Positions 8,056-16,206 of a stretch of DNA of 64,000 nt are shown in pieces. The position numbers and the translations under genes are program-made. The stretch spans positions 62,001 to 126,000 of the forward strand of contig JALDYZ010000008.1 in NCBI GenBank assembly GCA_030028905.1, in the 5' to 3' direction. Every line of letters starts with the position of its first letter. Position 1 is the first letter of the stretch. This DNA comes from Ferirhizobium litorale. Lineage in GTDB: Bacteria; Pseudomonadota; Alphaproteobacteria; Rhizobiales; Rhizobiaceae. A model generated the notes under the pieces. It worked only from the letters and a program-made list of their open reading frames with translations. It ran no database searches and was not told the DNA's origin.

Positions 8056-8325
8056 GTCGCTGACTGCACTAAAAGCACGTAATGTACTTTATTGACGCAC
8101 TGCGAAAACTTAAGCGGGTTCGAATTAGCGGGCCGCCGGTTCCAGGTTCCCACCACGGTGCCGGGGCCCTCGCCGCAGAGCGGGGACATCGTCAGCGGCT
8201 AATCTATCAATGCGCTTGAGCCGTTTTTGTTCCGATTTCGGAGCAACCTATTTTAGTGCGCAGTGGCGGTGTTGCCCCGCATCAGCAAGGCCGGTGGCTT
8301 GGGCTGCAACCAATGAGGAATCCAC
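8056..8325. other. Gene-poor segment between tape measure and tail genes
   Basis: About 270 bases lie between the tape measure gene (with its adjacent minus-strand terminator) and the next tail gene. No convincing plus-strand gene is seen. A minus-strand frame starting near 8189 runs through the terminator into the tape measure gene and is not protein-like at its end. The terminator suggests a minus-strand RNA, perhaps a small regulatory RNA or short mRNA, arising here. Confidence 0.4.
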
Positions 8326-8967
8326 ATGGCAATAACATTCCCGTTCGACCTGCTCGACGGATTCCCCGGTTGGTCGACTGAGTTTGATCAGTTGCGGCGC
8401 GAGGAGCAGTCGCGCACTGCCGGCGGCGTGACCTATGTGAAGGACATGGGCTCGCCGCTATGGCAGGCGGCCTATACCACTCGCTCGCTGCGCATCAACG
8501 AACTCGACAACTGGCGCGCGAGGCTGGCCATCCTTGACGGCGGCCAGAACACGTTCAAGGCCTATCCGCTGTCGCGTTGCTATCCAGTTCGCTATCCGAA
8601 TGGCTCCTGGCCGACGGGCGAGGACTTCGACGGCCACACGGCTACAGTCGGCAGTTTGGGCTCCAGTGGCAAGGAACTGACCATTGAAGGCCTGCCTGCC
8701 GGTTTCGTGGTTTCTCCCGGCGACATGATCCGCATCGGGACGCGCAACCTGCATCAGGTCGTTGCCGGCGCAACGGCAGACGGCTCCGGTACTGCCGCGC
8801 TCGTCGAGGTGCGTCCGCACTTCTGGCCAGGCACGTCGGTGGCGGATCTGGTTTCGGTCAAGAAACCGTACTGCCTCATGACGATCGTTCCCGGCTCCAT
8901 CTCTTCCGGCGCGGACCTTCAAACTGGCCGCGGCACAATCAGTTTCCGAGCCATAGAGGCGCGCTAA
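8326..8967 (+). CDS. Phage minor tail protein (distal tail region)
   Basis: A 213-residue protein starting MAITFPFDLLDGFPGWSTEF, with a WRARLAILDGGQNTFKAYPL block and a C-terminal beta-rich domain (KPYCLMTIVPGSISSGA). Proteins with this start lie between the tape measure and baseplate-like genes in rhizobial siphoviruses, probably as a distal tail component. It abuts the next gene. No formal family is assigned. Confidence 0.75.
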   Translation: MAITFPFDLLDGFPGWSTEFDQLRREEQSRTAGGVTYVKDMGSPLWQAAYTTRSLRINELDNWRARLAILDGGQNTFKAYPLSRCYPVRYPNGSWPTGEDFDGHTATVGSLGSSGKELTIEGLPAGFVVSPGDMIRIGTRNLHQVVAGATADGSGTAALVEVRPHFWPGTSVADLVSVKKPYCLMTIVPGSISSGADLQTGRGTISFRAIEAR

Positions 8968-9600
8968 ATGTCCCGCAATATCTCTGCTGAAAACGCTCTG
9001 GCGCTTGCCCAGAGGCGACTGGTCGCGCGTGACTTCCTCTGGATCGTGGCGCGCGACCGAACCGACAACAGCCCACAGACCGTTGGCTTTTGGTCGGACG
9101 TTGGCGACGTATCGGCCGACGTGATCGATCCTGACACCGGCCTTGTGGAGACTCGCAACTGGTATGGTTCCGGCACGCTGATCGGCATCGACGCCATTCC
9201 GATGGTGTCGAATATCACCGTGCAACCGGTCAAGATCGTGATGAGCCAACTCGACGATCTGGTGCAGCAGGCGGTGCGGCTCTACGACTGCAAGCAGGCG
9301 CGCGTAGAGATCTTTCGCGGCCTGCTTGATCCCGAAACACGCCTGATGGTGGCGCCGGCCTTCTGCCGGTTCGTTGGCTTCGTCGACGATATCGAGATCA
9401 CCACGCCTCCCGAGAATGACGCTGGCGCCGTCACGCTCACCGTCAACAGCCACACGCAAGAACTGATGCGCGCCAATCCGGACACGCGTTCGGATGCGAG
9501 CCAGCGGCTTCGTTCATCGACCGACAACTTCTTTCAGGATGCGCCGACTGTCGGGGAATGGGAGTTCTTCTGGGGCCGCAAGAACGGGAAGCTGAGGTGA
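8968..9600 (+). CDS. Phage tail tip/baseplate-type protein
   Basis: A 210-residue protein with domains reminiscent of GTA/siphoviral baseplate hub proteins: MSRNISAENALALAQRRLVARDFLWI, a central VKIVMSQLDDLVQQAVRLYDCKQARVEI block, and a C-terminus (RSSTDNFFQDAP..GEWEFFWG) like the end of hub-domain proteins that stop with a WG motif. It starts immediately after the preceding stop. Confidence 0.72.
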   Translation: MSRNISAENALALAQRRLVARDFLWIVARDRTDNSPQTVGFWSDVGDVSADVIDPDTGLVETRNWYGSGTLIGIDAIPMVSNITVQPVKIVMSQLDDLVQQAVRLYDCKQARVEIFRGLLDPETRLMVAPAFCRFVGFVDDIEITTPPENDAGAVTLTVNSHTQELMRANPDTRSDASQRLRSSTDNFFQDAPTVGEWEFFWGRKNGKLR

Positions 9601-10049
9601 TCGCCGCTGCCGCTGTGTGTGCGAGGGCGGCAACAGAAGGCGACCGCGCCAGGTGCATTGCGCTCCTGAAGGAAAGCCATGTTGCGGCCCGTTTTCCGTG
9701 GCCGTTTCGAGCGGCTCGAGCCGATGCGCTTTTTCGGCAGCATCTGGCCGATCCGTCGGCCTGCTGCATCGTGCTGGACGTCGGCGGCGTCGCCCAAGGC
9801 CTACTGATGGCAACGGTGTTCGATCATCCATTCGGCGCTGGTCTATGGGCCAAGGAAACGGTCTGGTACGTCGCAGAGAAGTATCGCGGCCGTGGCGCCA
9901 TCCGCATGCTTGACGCCTATGAGGCGTGGGCGCGCGGCAAGGGCTGCGTCACGATCGGCATGGCGTCGCTGGCGACCAATGACGTGGCGGCGATATACGA
10001 GCGGCGCGGCTACGCGGCTGCCGAAACGCACTTTTTGAAGTCGCTGTAG
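9597..10049 (+). CDS. GNAT-family N-acetyltransferase in the tail module
   Basis: A 150-residue protein with the GNAT pattern: N-terminal helices (ATEGDRARCIALLKES), a beta-strand with ETVWYVAEKYRGRGAIRML (acetyl-CoA pyrophosphate-binding Q/R-x-x-G-x-G/A loop) and the C-terminal ATNDVAAIYERRGY. GTG 9597 overlaps the preceding stop (GTGA). Acetyltransferases are common at this place in rhizobial phages. The substrate is unknown; it could modify a tail protein or host molecule. Confidence 0.82.
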   Translation: MIAAAAVCARAATEGDRARCIALLKESHVAARFPWPFRAARADALFRQHLADPSACCIVLDVGGVAQGLLMATVFDHPFGAGLWAKETVWYVAEKYRGRGAIRMLDAYEAWARGKGCVTIGMASLATNDVAAIYERRGYAAAETHFLKSL

Positions 10050-10096
10050 CGCAGTCCGCGCGGCGCGCATAGCGCACAAATCCCCAAGGAATATCG

Positions 10097-13000
10097 ATGG
10101 CTATTTTCACGTCAATTGGCACGGCGTTCGCCACTGCGCTTGGCCTGGCCGGAGCCGCGTCAACGTTCGTGGCAGGAGCCACCGCATTTGCGCTCCAGTC
10201 CATCGCAGGCATCGGCCTCAACCTGCTCGCGTCCGCCATCGCAGGCCAGCCGGAAAAGCCGCGCTTTTCTGTTCAAGGCAAACTCCAGACTGGTGGCGAT
10301 GTGCCGCGCTCCGTGCCGATCGGCTGGACCGCAACGGCCGGTTCGCTGGTCTATGCCAACACCTGGGGCAAGGCAGGCAAGACGCCGAACGCCTATTTCA
10401 CGCAGGTCATCGCGCTTTCCGACGTTCCGGTTGGAGGCTTGGCCGCTCTCTGGGTCAATGGCGAAAAGGTCACGATCGACTACAGCGACACGTCCTATGG
10501 TAGTTGGGGCTTCCCGGTCACTCAGTACAAGAAGGGCAGCGACAACGCGCTCTGGGTGAAGTTCCACGACGGCAAGCAGACGACGGCGGACTCCTTCCTC
10601 GTCAATACCGTTTCGTCTTCGGGCAGGCCATACCAAAGCACTCGCGTTGGTCGCGGCGTCGCCTACGTCATCATCACGGCGCAGATCAAGGAAGACCTGT
10701 TTACCGGCTTCCCTCAGTTCAAATTCGAACTGAACGGCATGAAGATGTACGACCCGTCGAAGGACAGCACGGTCGGCGGCTCCGGCTCGCATCGCTGGGC
10801 AGATCGATCCACCTGGGGCGGTGACGGCGATCATCTGCCGGCGGTGCAACTCTACAACTTGCTGCGCGGCATCACCTACAACGGCCAATGGCTTTACGGT
10901 CTGCAGAACATGCCGGCCACTCGCTTGCCTGTCGCCGACTGGATCGCCGAGATTGCCAAGTGCCGCACGACTATTGCCGGCTCCGGCGGATCGCAGCCCA
11001 CCTATCGGTGCGGCGGCGAGATCCAGGTCAGTGCCCAGATCGCGGAAGCGGTCAAGGCAATTCTCACGTCTTGCCAAGGCAGGCTCTCGGAATCGGGCGG
11101 CGTCTACAAGATGCATCTCGGCGCGTCTGGTGCGGCGGACTACGGAATCACCGACGCCGATATTTTGTCGACCGAGGAGCAGTCCTTCACGCCGTTCTTC
11201 GGGCTGGCCGACACGATCAACGGCATCACGGCCATCTATCCGTCGCCGGCAGAAGGATGGAATGCCAAGGCAGCACCGCCGCGCTACGATGCGCAGTTTG
11301 AGACGGAGGACGGCAACCGGCGTCTGCTCGCTGACGTGCCGCTAGACTTCGTACCGTACAAGGACCAGGTGCAGCGGCTCATGAAGTCGGCTTTGGCCGA
11401 GGCGCGTCGCGCGCGTCGCCACACCTTCGTGCTGCCGCCGAAATACTGGCCGATCGAGGCCGGCGACTTCATCGACTGGACTTCGGAGCGCAACGGCTAC
11501 GAAGTGAAGAAATTCCGCGTCGACGGCATTGTCGATCGGGCCAACCTAGACATCTTCGTCGACATGACCGAGGTCGATCCGTCGGACTACGATTGGGATC
11601 AGGAAACTGATTTCCGCGATGAGCCCGACGGGAGGATCGACCGCACGCCGCCTTCACCGCAGCCGATCGTTGATTGGTTCGCGGAAGCGGCGGCCATTGA
11701 AGACAACGCGAGCAATCAGCGCCGGCCGGCTATTCGGCTGACGTGGGACAACAGCGCCGACCAGATCGTCGACGTCGACGGAGTGCAGTTCGCTCTCCGG
11801 CTGGCGCCGGAAGGCACGGTGATCTACCAAGGCAGAACTGACAACGTTGCCGAAGGCGCAATCCTGATTTCGCAGGGGCTGCTGCCGCTCACCAACTATG
11901 AGGTGCGCGGCAAGTACATTCCGCATTCCGACCGCGAGACACTGTGGTCTGGATGGCTTCCTGTCACGACGCTGAATATCAAGCTCACCGGAGACGACAT
12001 CTATCTCCCCGGCGTGATCGAAGGCATTCAGGACTTCGTCGACGAGGCGACGGAGTGGATTTCCAACGGCGTCCGCGAGACCATCGACCAGGCGCAGCAG
12101 ATCGCGCTGATGGCGCTCGACCAGGACTTGCGCAACTTCGACGACAAGCAGGTTCTGCGACGCGAGATCACGGTCAAAACCGATGCATCGCGGGCGGAAT
12201 ATACTGAACTAATCGCTGTGGTGACGAACGAAGTCGAATCGCAAGCCGTTGCTATCGAGACCCTGACGTCGCAGCTCGCCGGCAAGGCAAGCGCCGAAGC
12301 TGTGAGCCTGCTGACCACGCGTGTCGAGGACGTCGAGGGCGAAGTCAGCAGCTTCGCGGAGGCGATCACGTCGCTCTCTGCCGGCACTGTTGGCGGCGAC
12401 GTTGCAACGGCTAATTTCCGCATGTCGGTGTCAGCAGGCCCATCGGGCTATGCGTCGCGCATCGGCATGGAGGCTCGTGCTGGCGGTACAGGCGATTGGC
12501 GCTCTGCGTCGCTCTTCCTTGACGTGCCGGAAAGCGCTGCGAGCCCGACGCGCATCGTCATGCAAGCCGATCAGGTTGTTATGACCAACGGTTCGACGGT
12601 GAAACGCCCGTTCGTGTTTCAGAGCGGTGTGTTGCATCTCGACGAGGTGAAAGTCGGCACGCTTTCCGCGCTGTCTGCCACGTTGGGTAACGTCGACATC
12701 AGCGCCGCCAACATTGGCACGCTACAGGTAGGTACATCCAACCTTGACTTCAATGCGATCACCAACAGGACGAACGTTAGCAGGTCAACTGGGACGGTCT
12801 CCGTCGGTAGCGGGTGGAACAATCTTGGCAATTCGTGGACGCTGGATAATCCCAACCCGAACTACGTGCTTACGAACTGCGATATAGCGCTGACGCTAAG
12901 CCGCCCATCAGGTTCTAGTACGGTTTCGGGCGCAGTGAGGCTGTACAACGTCACTGATGGAGTCGTTGTGATGTCTCGCGGCATCAGCATGTCTGGCACG

Positions 13001-13144
13001 TCGGCCAGCGTGAACCTCCCCGACCTCACCACGATCGAGACGACCTCTTCTGCCGGCAACAAGACTTACCGATGGCAATACACCACTGACATCGGCGGCT
13101 TCACGGCAGATGTCTCATGCCGCCAGATCGTCTGGAAACGCTGA
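10097..13144 (+). CDS. Tail tip attachment (host specificity, J-like) protein
   Basis: A 1015-residue protein with an N-terminal hydrophobic glycine-rich segment (residues 1-55), a tail-tip domain with IGWTATAGSLVYANTWGK and DGKQTTADSFL, a mid region resembling phage tail hub domains (to about 470), fibronectin-like strands (LRLAPEGTVIYQGRTD..), and a coiled-coil/DUF1983-like C-terminal third (DASRAEYTELIAVVTNEVES). It sits at the tail tip and contacts the host receptor. The upstream SD is AAGGAA. Confidence 0.88.
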   Translation: MAIFTSIGTAFATALGLAGAASTFVAGATAFALQSIAGIGLNLLASAIAGQPEKPRFSVQGKLQTGGDVPRSVPIGWTATAGSLVYANTWGKAGKTPNAYFTQVIALSDVPVGGLAALWVNGEKVTIDYSDTSYGSWGFPVTQYKKGSDNALWVKFHDGKQTTADSFLVNTVSSSGRPYQSTRVGRGVAYVIITAQIKEDLFTGFPQFKFELNGMKMYDPSKDSTVGGSGSHRWADRSTWGGDGDHLPAVQLYNLLRGITYNGQWLYGLQNMPATRLPVADWIAEIAKCRTTIAGSGGSQPTYRCGGEIQVSAQIAEAVKAILTSCQGRLSESGGVYKMHLGASGAADYGITDADILSTEEQSFTPFFGLADTINGITAIYPSPAEGWNAKAAPPRYDAQFETEDGNRRLLADVPLDFVPYKDQVQRLMKSALAEARRARRHTFVLPPKYWPIEAGDFIDWTSERNGYEVKKFRVDGIVDRANLDIFVDMTEVDPSDYDWDQETDFRDEPDGRIDRTPPSPQPIVDWFAEAAAIEDNASNQRRPAIRLTWDNSADQIVDVDGVQFALRLAPEGTVIYQGRTDNVAEGAILISQGLLPLTNYEVRGKYIPHSDRETLWSGWLPVTTLNIKLTGDDIYLPGVIEGIQDFVDEATEWISNGVRETIDQAQQIALMALDQDLRNFDDKQVLRREITVKTDASRAEYTELIAVVTNEVESQAVAIETLTSQLAGKASAEAVSLLTTRVEDVEGEVSSFAEAITSLSAGTVGGDVATANFRMSVSAGPSGYASRIGMEARAGGTGDWRSASLFLDVPESAASPTRIVMQADQVVMTNGSTVKRPFVFQSGVLHLDEVKVGTLSALSATLGNVDISAANIGTLQVGTSNLDFNAITNRTNVSRSTGTVSVGSGWNNLGNSWTLDNPNPNYVLTNCDIALTLSRPSGSSTVSGAVRLYNVTDGVVVMSRGISMSGTSASVNLPDLTTIETTSSAGNKTYRWQYTTDIGGFTADVSCRQIVWKR

Positions 13145-13188
13145 CGCACAGCTTGTTGGCAGCAAGGCAGCAACAACAAGGAAAACAC

Positions 13189-13347
13189 ATGAAATTGCAC
13201 CCTGACGTGGTGCTCGCGGAGCAGGTCGCGCTCTGTGAGTATTGGCGCAAACGCGCCTTAACGGCGGCCCAGCGCTGCCACGAACTTGAAGCGGAGTTGG
13301 CGGCCCTTCGCGAGCCGGAACCGACGGCCGAAGAGGAGGCCGAATAA
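13189..13347 (+). CDS. Small coiled-coil phage protein, 52 residues
   Basis: Starts at ATG 13189 behind CAAGGAAAA. The product (MKLHPDVVLAEQVALCEYW..) is helical and acidic at the end (EPEPTAEEEAE), consistent with a short coiled coil. The stop overlaps the next gene's ATG at 13347. Short proteins here often accompany tail fibre genes; the function is unknown. Confidence 0.65.
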   Translation: MKLHPDVVLAEQVALCEYWRKRALTAAQRCHELEAELAALREPEPTAEEEAE

Positions 13348-14846
13348 TGGGCCTGACTACCTACTATGCCGTCGGCACTTGCACCATTGCCGCCGACGAA
13401 ACTGTTGTGACCGGACAAGGCTCGTCGTGGCTTGGCAAGATCCGCCCCGGCGATCTGTTCGGCACGCATGTCGGCGAGCCGGTGCGCATTGCTTCGGTTG
13501 ATAGCGCCACGCAGCTGACCTTGGCCTATCCTTGGCCGGGTGCGTCGCAGACCGCGGCGCCATACGAAATCCAGCAGATCCAGTTGTCGCTCGACGTGGC
13601 GGTAACGGTGCGGGAACTTGTCACGCGGCTGAACAATGGCGAGCTATTCGGCCGCGCTGCGGTCGATACGCTGACTGTCACGGGCGGCACGGGCGATGCC
13701 ATTGTTGTCGCGCCCGTGGAAGCCCTTGGCGCCGGCGCGCTGTTCATGATGACTCCTTCCGGAGCGAACACCGGAGCGGTCACGATCCAGATACCCGGCG
13801 ATGCGACATACGCCGTGGAGTATGGCGACGGCGCCGACCTTGCTGCGAACGAGTTCGAGGCTGGTCGCCAAACCGTCCTCTATTTCGACGGCGATCGTTT
13901 TGAGGTTGTGTTTGCCGTCGCCGAGCTTGCGGAGTTTGTCAGTGAGGCGGGCAGCTATGCTGCTGCTGCTGCTGTTAGCGTCGACGATGCGGAGGCGCAG
14001 GTTGCGCTGGCTGCTGCCCAGGTTGGCTTGGCTGCCGATCAGGTAGCGTTGGCGACCGCGCAGGTCGGCTTCGCTGCCGATCAGGTTGTTTTGGCTGCCG
14101 ATCAGGTAGCGCTGGCCTCCGATTTTGCCAACGCCCCCGAGGACGACGAGGTCGAGCCTGGGCTCTATTCTGCAAAGCACTGGGCGGCCAAGGCGGCTGA
14201 GTCTGCTGGCGGTTCGGTTGGATCGGCGATTCACGGCGCAACAGAGAAGGCCGCTCCGGACCCAGATGATGAGTTTGCAATTGTCGACAGCGCCTCCGGT
14301 TGGGTGTTGAAAAAATTCACTTGGGCCGATCTAACAGCAGCGCTTGCGCCTCCGGACCCGTGGATAGGTCGCGCTGGTATTGGTGGCCGCTACGAGGTCG
14401 ACACGTCAATTGCCGGTGTCGAAATCCCCCCTACGGGCACAGGCGGCGCAACTGTCTGGATCGAATTGACCGCGGGACTGACCGGTGGAGGCCAGTTCAA
14501 TAGCGGCAAGTTGACTACCGAAACGGTGTCGGGGTCTTCCCCGAACATCAATGCTACTGCCGTCGTTAGCCTGGCCGACAGCCCGATCAATGGGCGAACG
14601 GTTCGGCTCATCAACACCACCCGCGAGTTTCTTCGTCCAGGCTCCGCAGGAACGCTGCAGGACAGTCAGAACCTGTCGCACAACCACGACGTATCTGGCG
14701 TTTACACAACCGGATCATCCGGCTCCGTTAACTGGAGCGTGTCAGGCCCGACCCAGAACAAGCCGGCAAAGGTCACGGCCTCAGACGGCGGCGATGAAGC
14801 CCGCCCGCGCAACGTCGGCACCACCTTCTACATGAGGATCAAATAA
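13347..14846 (+). CDS. Tail fibre protein
   Basis: A 499-residue protein. Residues 1-70 form an N-terminal attachment domain (YYAVGTCTIAADETVVTGQGSSW is a typical fibre start). Residues 75-200 are a beta domain with a TVTGGTGDAIVV repeat. Residues 217-258 are six heptads (A/D-Q-V-x-L-A-x) of a trimeric coiled coil. The C-terminus is a collar-like domain ending with LSHNHDVSG...ARPRNVGTTFYMRIK, as in receptor-binding fibres. It recognises the host surface. Confidence 0.88.
   Translation: MGLTTYYAVGTCTIAADETVVTGQGSSWLGKIRPGDLFGTHVGEPVRIASVDSATQLTLAYPWPGASQTAAPYEIQQIQLSLDVAVTVRELVTRLNNGELFGRAAVDTLTVTGGTGDAIVVAPVEALGAGALFMMTPSGANTGAVTIQIPGDATYAVEYGDGADLAANEFEAGRQTVLYFDGDRFEVVFAVAELAEFVSEAGSYAAAAAVSVDDAEAQVALAAAQVGLAADQVALATAQVGFAADQVVLAADQVALASDFANAPEDDEVEPGLYSAKHWAAKAAESAGGSVGSAIHGATEKAAPDPDDEFAIVDSASGWVLKKFTWADLTAALAPPDPWIGRAGIGGRYEVDTSIAGVEIPPTGTGGATVWIELTAGLTGGGQFNSGKLTTETVSGSSPNINATAVVSLADSPINGRTVRLINTTREFLRPGSAGTLQDSQNLSHNHDVSGVYTTGSSGSVNWSVSGPTQNKPAKVTASDGGDEARPRNVGTTFYMRIK
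13995..14120 (+). repeat. Six 21-base tandem repeats in the tail fibre gene
   Basis: Six in-frame 21-base units encode the heptads AQVALAA, AQVGLAA, DQVALAT, AQVGFAA, DQVVLAA and DQVALAS. Units 3, 5 and 6 are nearly identical in DNA. Such an array can lengthen or shorten the fibre shaft by recombination without changing the frame. Confidence 0.85.
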
Positions 14847-15292
14847 TGCCATTTGCAGCAAACGGCCAAATCTCGACCGATCCGATTGAGGGTGGCATTT
14901 CAATCACTGACGAGCAGTATCAAGTCGCACTGGCAGGCATCACTGAAGGCAAGTTGGTGACAATCGGCGGTGGCTTTGCCGTCATAGATCCGCCGGATCC
15001 AGAGCCGCCAGTGGAACCGGAGCCGCCGACAGAGGCGGATTACGCCGCCGCCATCCAGGCACACGTCGACGCAACAGCGCAATCGCAGCAGTTCAACGAC
15101 GGCGTGACGCTTGCATCCTATGTCGCCTCGACGAACCCGCTCTGGGCGTCGCAGGCGCTGGCCTTTGTCGCGTGGCGCGATGCGGTTTGGGCCTATGTCT
15201 ACGCGGAGATGGCCAAGGTTCTGGCGGGGCAGCGGACGCAGCCGACGACGGCCGAGATCATCGCCGAGCTGCCGGCGATATCGTGGTCATAA
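14846..15292 (+). CDS. Probable tail fibre assembly/accessory protein
   Basis: A 148-residue protein overlapping the fibre stop by one base. It has an N-terminal ITDEQYQVALAGITEGKLVTI domain, a proline/glutamate linker (DPPDPEPPVEPEPPTEADY) and a helical C-terminus with WASQALAFVAWRDAVWAYVY, the pattern of phage tail fibre assembly or XkdW-like proteins. It probably assists fibre folding or attachment. Its last bases overlap the convergent sulfotransferase gene. Confidence 0.75.
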   Translation: MPFAANGQISTDPIEGGISITDEQYQVALAGITEGKLVTIGGGFAVIDPPDPEPPVEPEPPTEADYAAAIQAHVDATAQSQQFNDGVTLASYVASTNPLWASQALAFVAWRDAVWAYVYAEMAKVLAGQRTQPTTAEIIAELPAISWS

Positions 15293-16018
15293 TGCTCCGG
15301 CCAAAAAGCGGACGAAGTTGCGAATTGTTCGAGGTGTTGGCTGGGGGCGGGCGTCCTGCGTCAGATTTGCTGATTGGGCATCCTCGAAGAACCTCCGTCG
15401 CCATTCCTCTGATACTTGATCTCGCTGGATTGTACGATGGGATTTGAATTCGGTCACTTCTGGCACGTCGAGTTTGTCAGCTAGAAAAGCGAAGTAGGGC
15501 TGGGGGTCGCTGACCAGATCTTCGTAATAAAAATGGACATGGCTCCAGTTGCGTGCCGCGAGGTAGGCCCTCCAAAACGCGTCGCTTTGCGATATCAGGA
15601 AGAGCTCTCGAGCTATCGCGCGAAAATCGTAATTTTCGGAGCTTCCTGTTTCGCGCCTTGAACTCCATTGACCGGTCATTCGCGCGCGTGCCATCGAGAT
15701 AGCCTGGGCTATTTTATCTCGTCTTTCCAAGTGCACTAAGGCGACCTCATGGCGGGAGGCTACCTCTTTGATGAAGTCTTCGCCCCAACGATCTTGATAT
15801 TCTCTGACATGCTTCGGGAAAAGCTTGATGGCGAAGCGGTCATTGTCCGTCTTCGTCTTAACCAAAATCTCGTCAACAGATGGTTTTGACCGGTATTGCT
15901 CCAAGCGGTGACGGGCCAACCACTCGCCGGACCTGCCCATTTGCTTGGTCGAATCGGCGATGGAATTCAGCCAATTCGTCCCGCTTCGTCCTTCCGACAG
16001 CAACAAGTATCCCCGCAC
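15287..16018 (-). CDS. Stf0-type sulfotransferase (prophage cargo)
   Basis: A 243-residue protein with the PAPS-dependent sulfotransferase pattern: an N-terminal PSB loop SEGRSGTNWL, the middle HEVALVHLERRDKIAQAIS (3'-phosphate-binding R..S region) and the FYYEDLVSDPQPYFAFLADKL block shared with Stf0/trehalose sulfotransferases. It would move sulfate from PAPS to a sugar or lipid. It is convergent to the fibre operon and starts at GTG 16018 behind GGGAGG. Target and expression as a lysogenic conversion gene are inferred. Confidence 0.85.
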   Translation of the reverse strand: MRGYLLLSEGRSGTNWLNSIADSTKQMGRSGEWLARHRLEQYRSKPSVDEILVKTKTDNDRFAIKLFPKHVREYQDRWGEDFIKEVASRHEVALVHLERRDKIAQAISMARARMTGQWSSRRETGSSENYDFRAIARELFLISQSDAFWRAYLAARNWSHVHFYYEDLVSDPQPYFAFLADKLDVPEVTEFKSHRTIQRDQVSEEWRRRFFEDAQSANLTQDARPQPTPRTIRNFVRFLAGAL

Positions 16019-16206
16019 AGCGCCCTCCCATCAAGGGCCACCTCATAGCAACCGCTGATTTGTCACGCAATATGCGCCGTACTTGCCGGCCGCCATACTC
16101 CAACAATCATGAAAACCAGTGCTTCCGGTCTGCGCGAGCCGTGGCGCTGCGTTCGTTGTCGAAGTCCCAACCCCAACACCAACACCACCCCCACAAAGGA
16201 ACTCCA

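Noticed and set aside
7818-8189. 123-residue minus-strand open frame as a gene served by the terminator at 8020
   Set aside because: It runs through the terminator and deep into the tape measure gene; only its first part is free of overlap and it has no recognisable domain.
8458-9459. 333-residue minus-strand open frame
   Set aside because: Antisense to two tail genes in a continuous plus-strand operon; no SD and no recognisable protein.
13995-14120. Possible integron or phase-variation cassette repeats
   Set aside because: The 21-base units simply encode heptads of a trimeric shaft.
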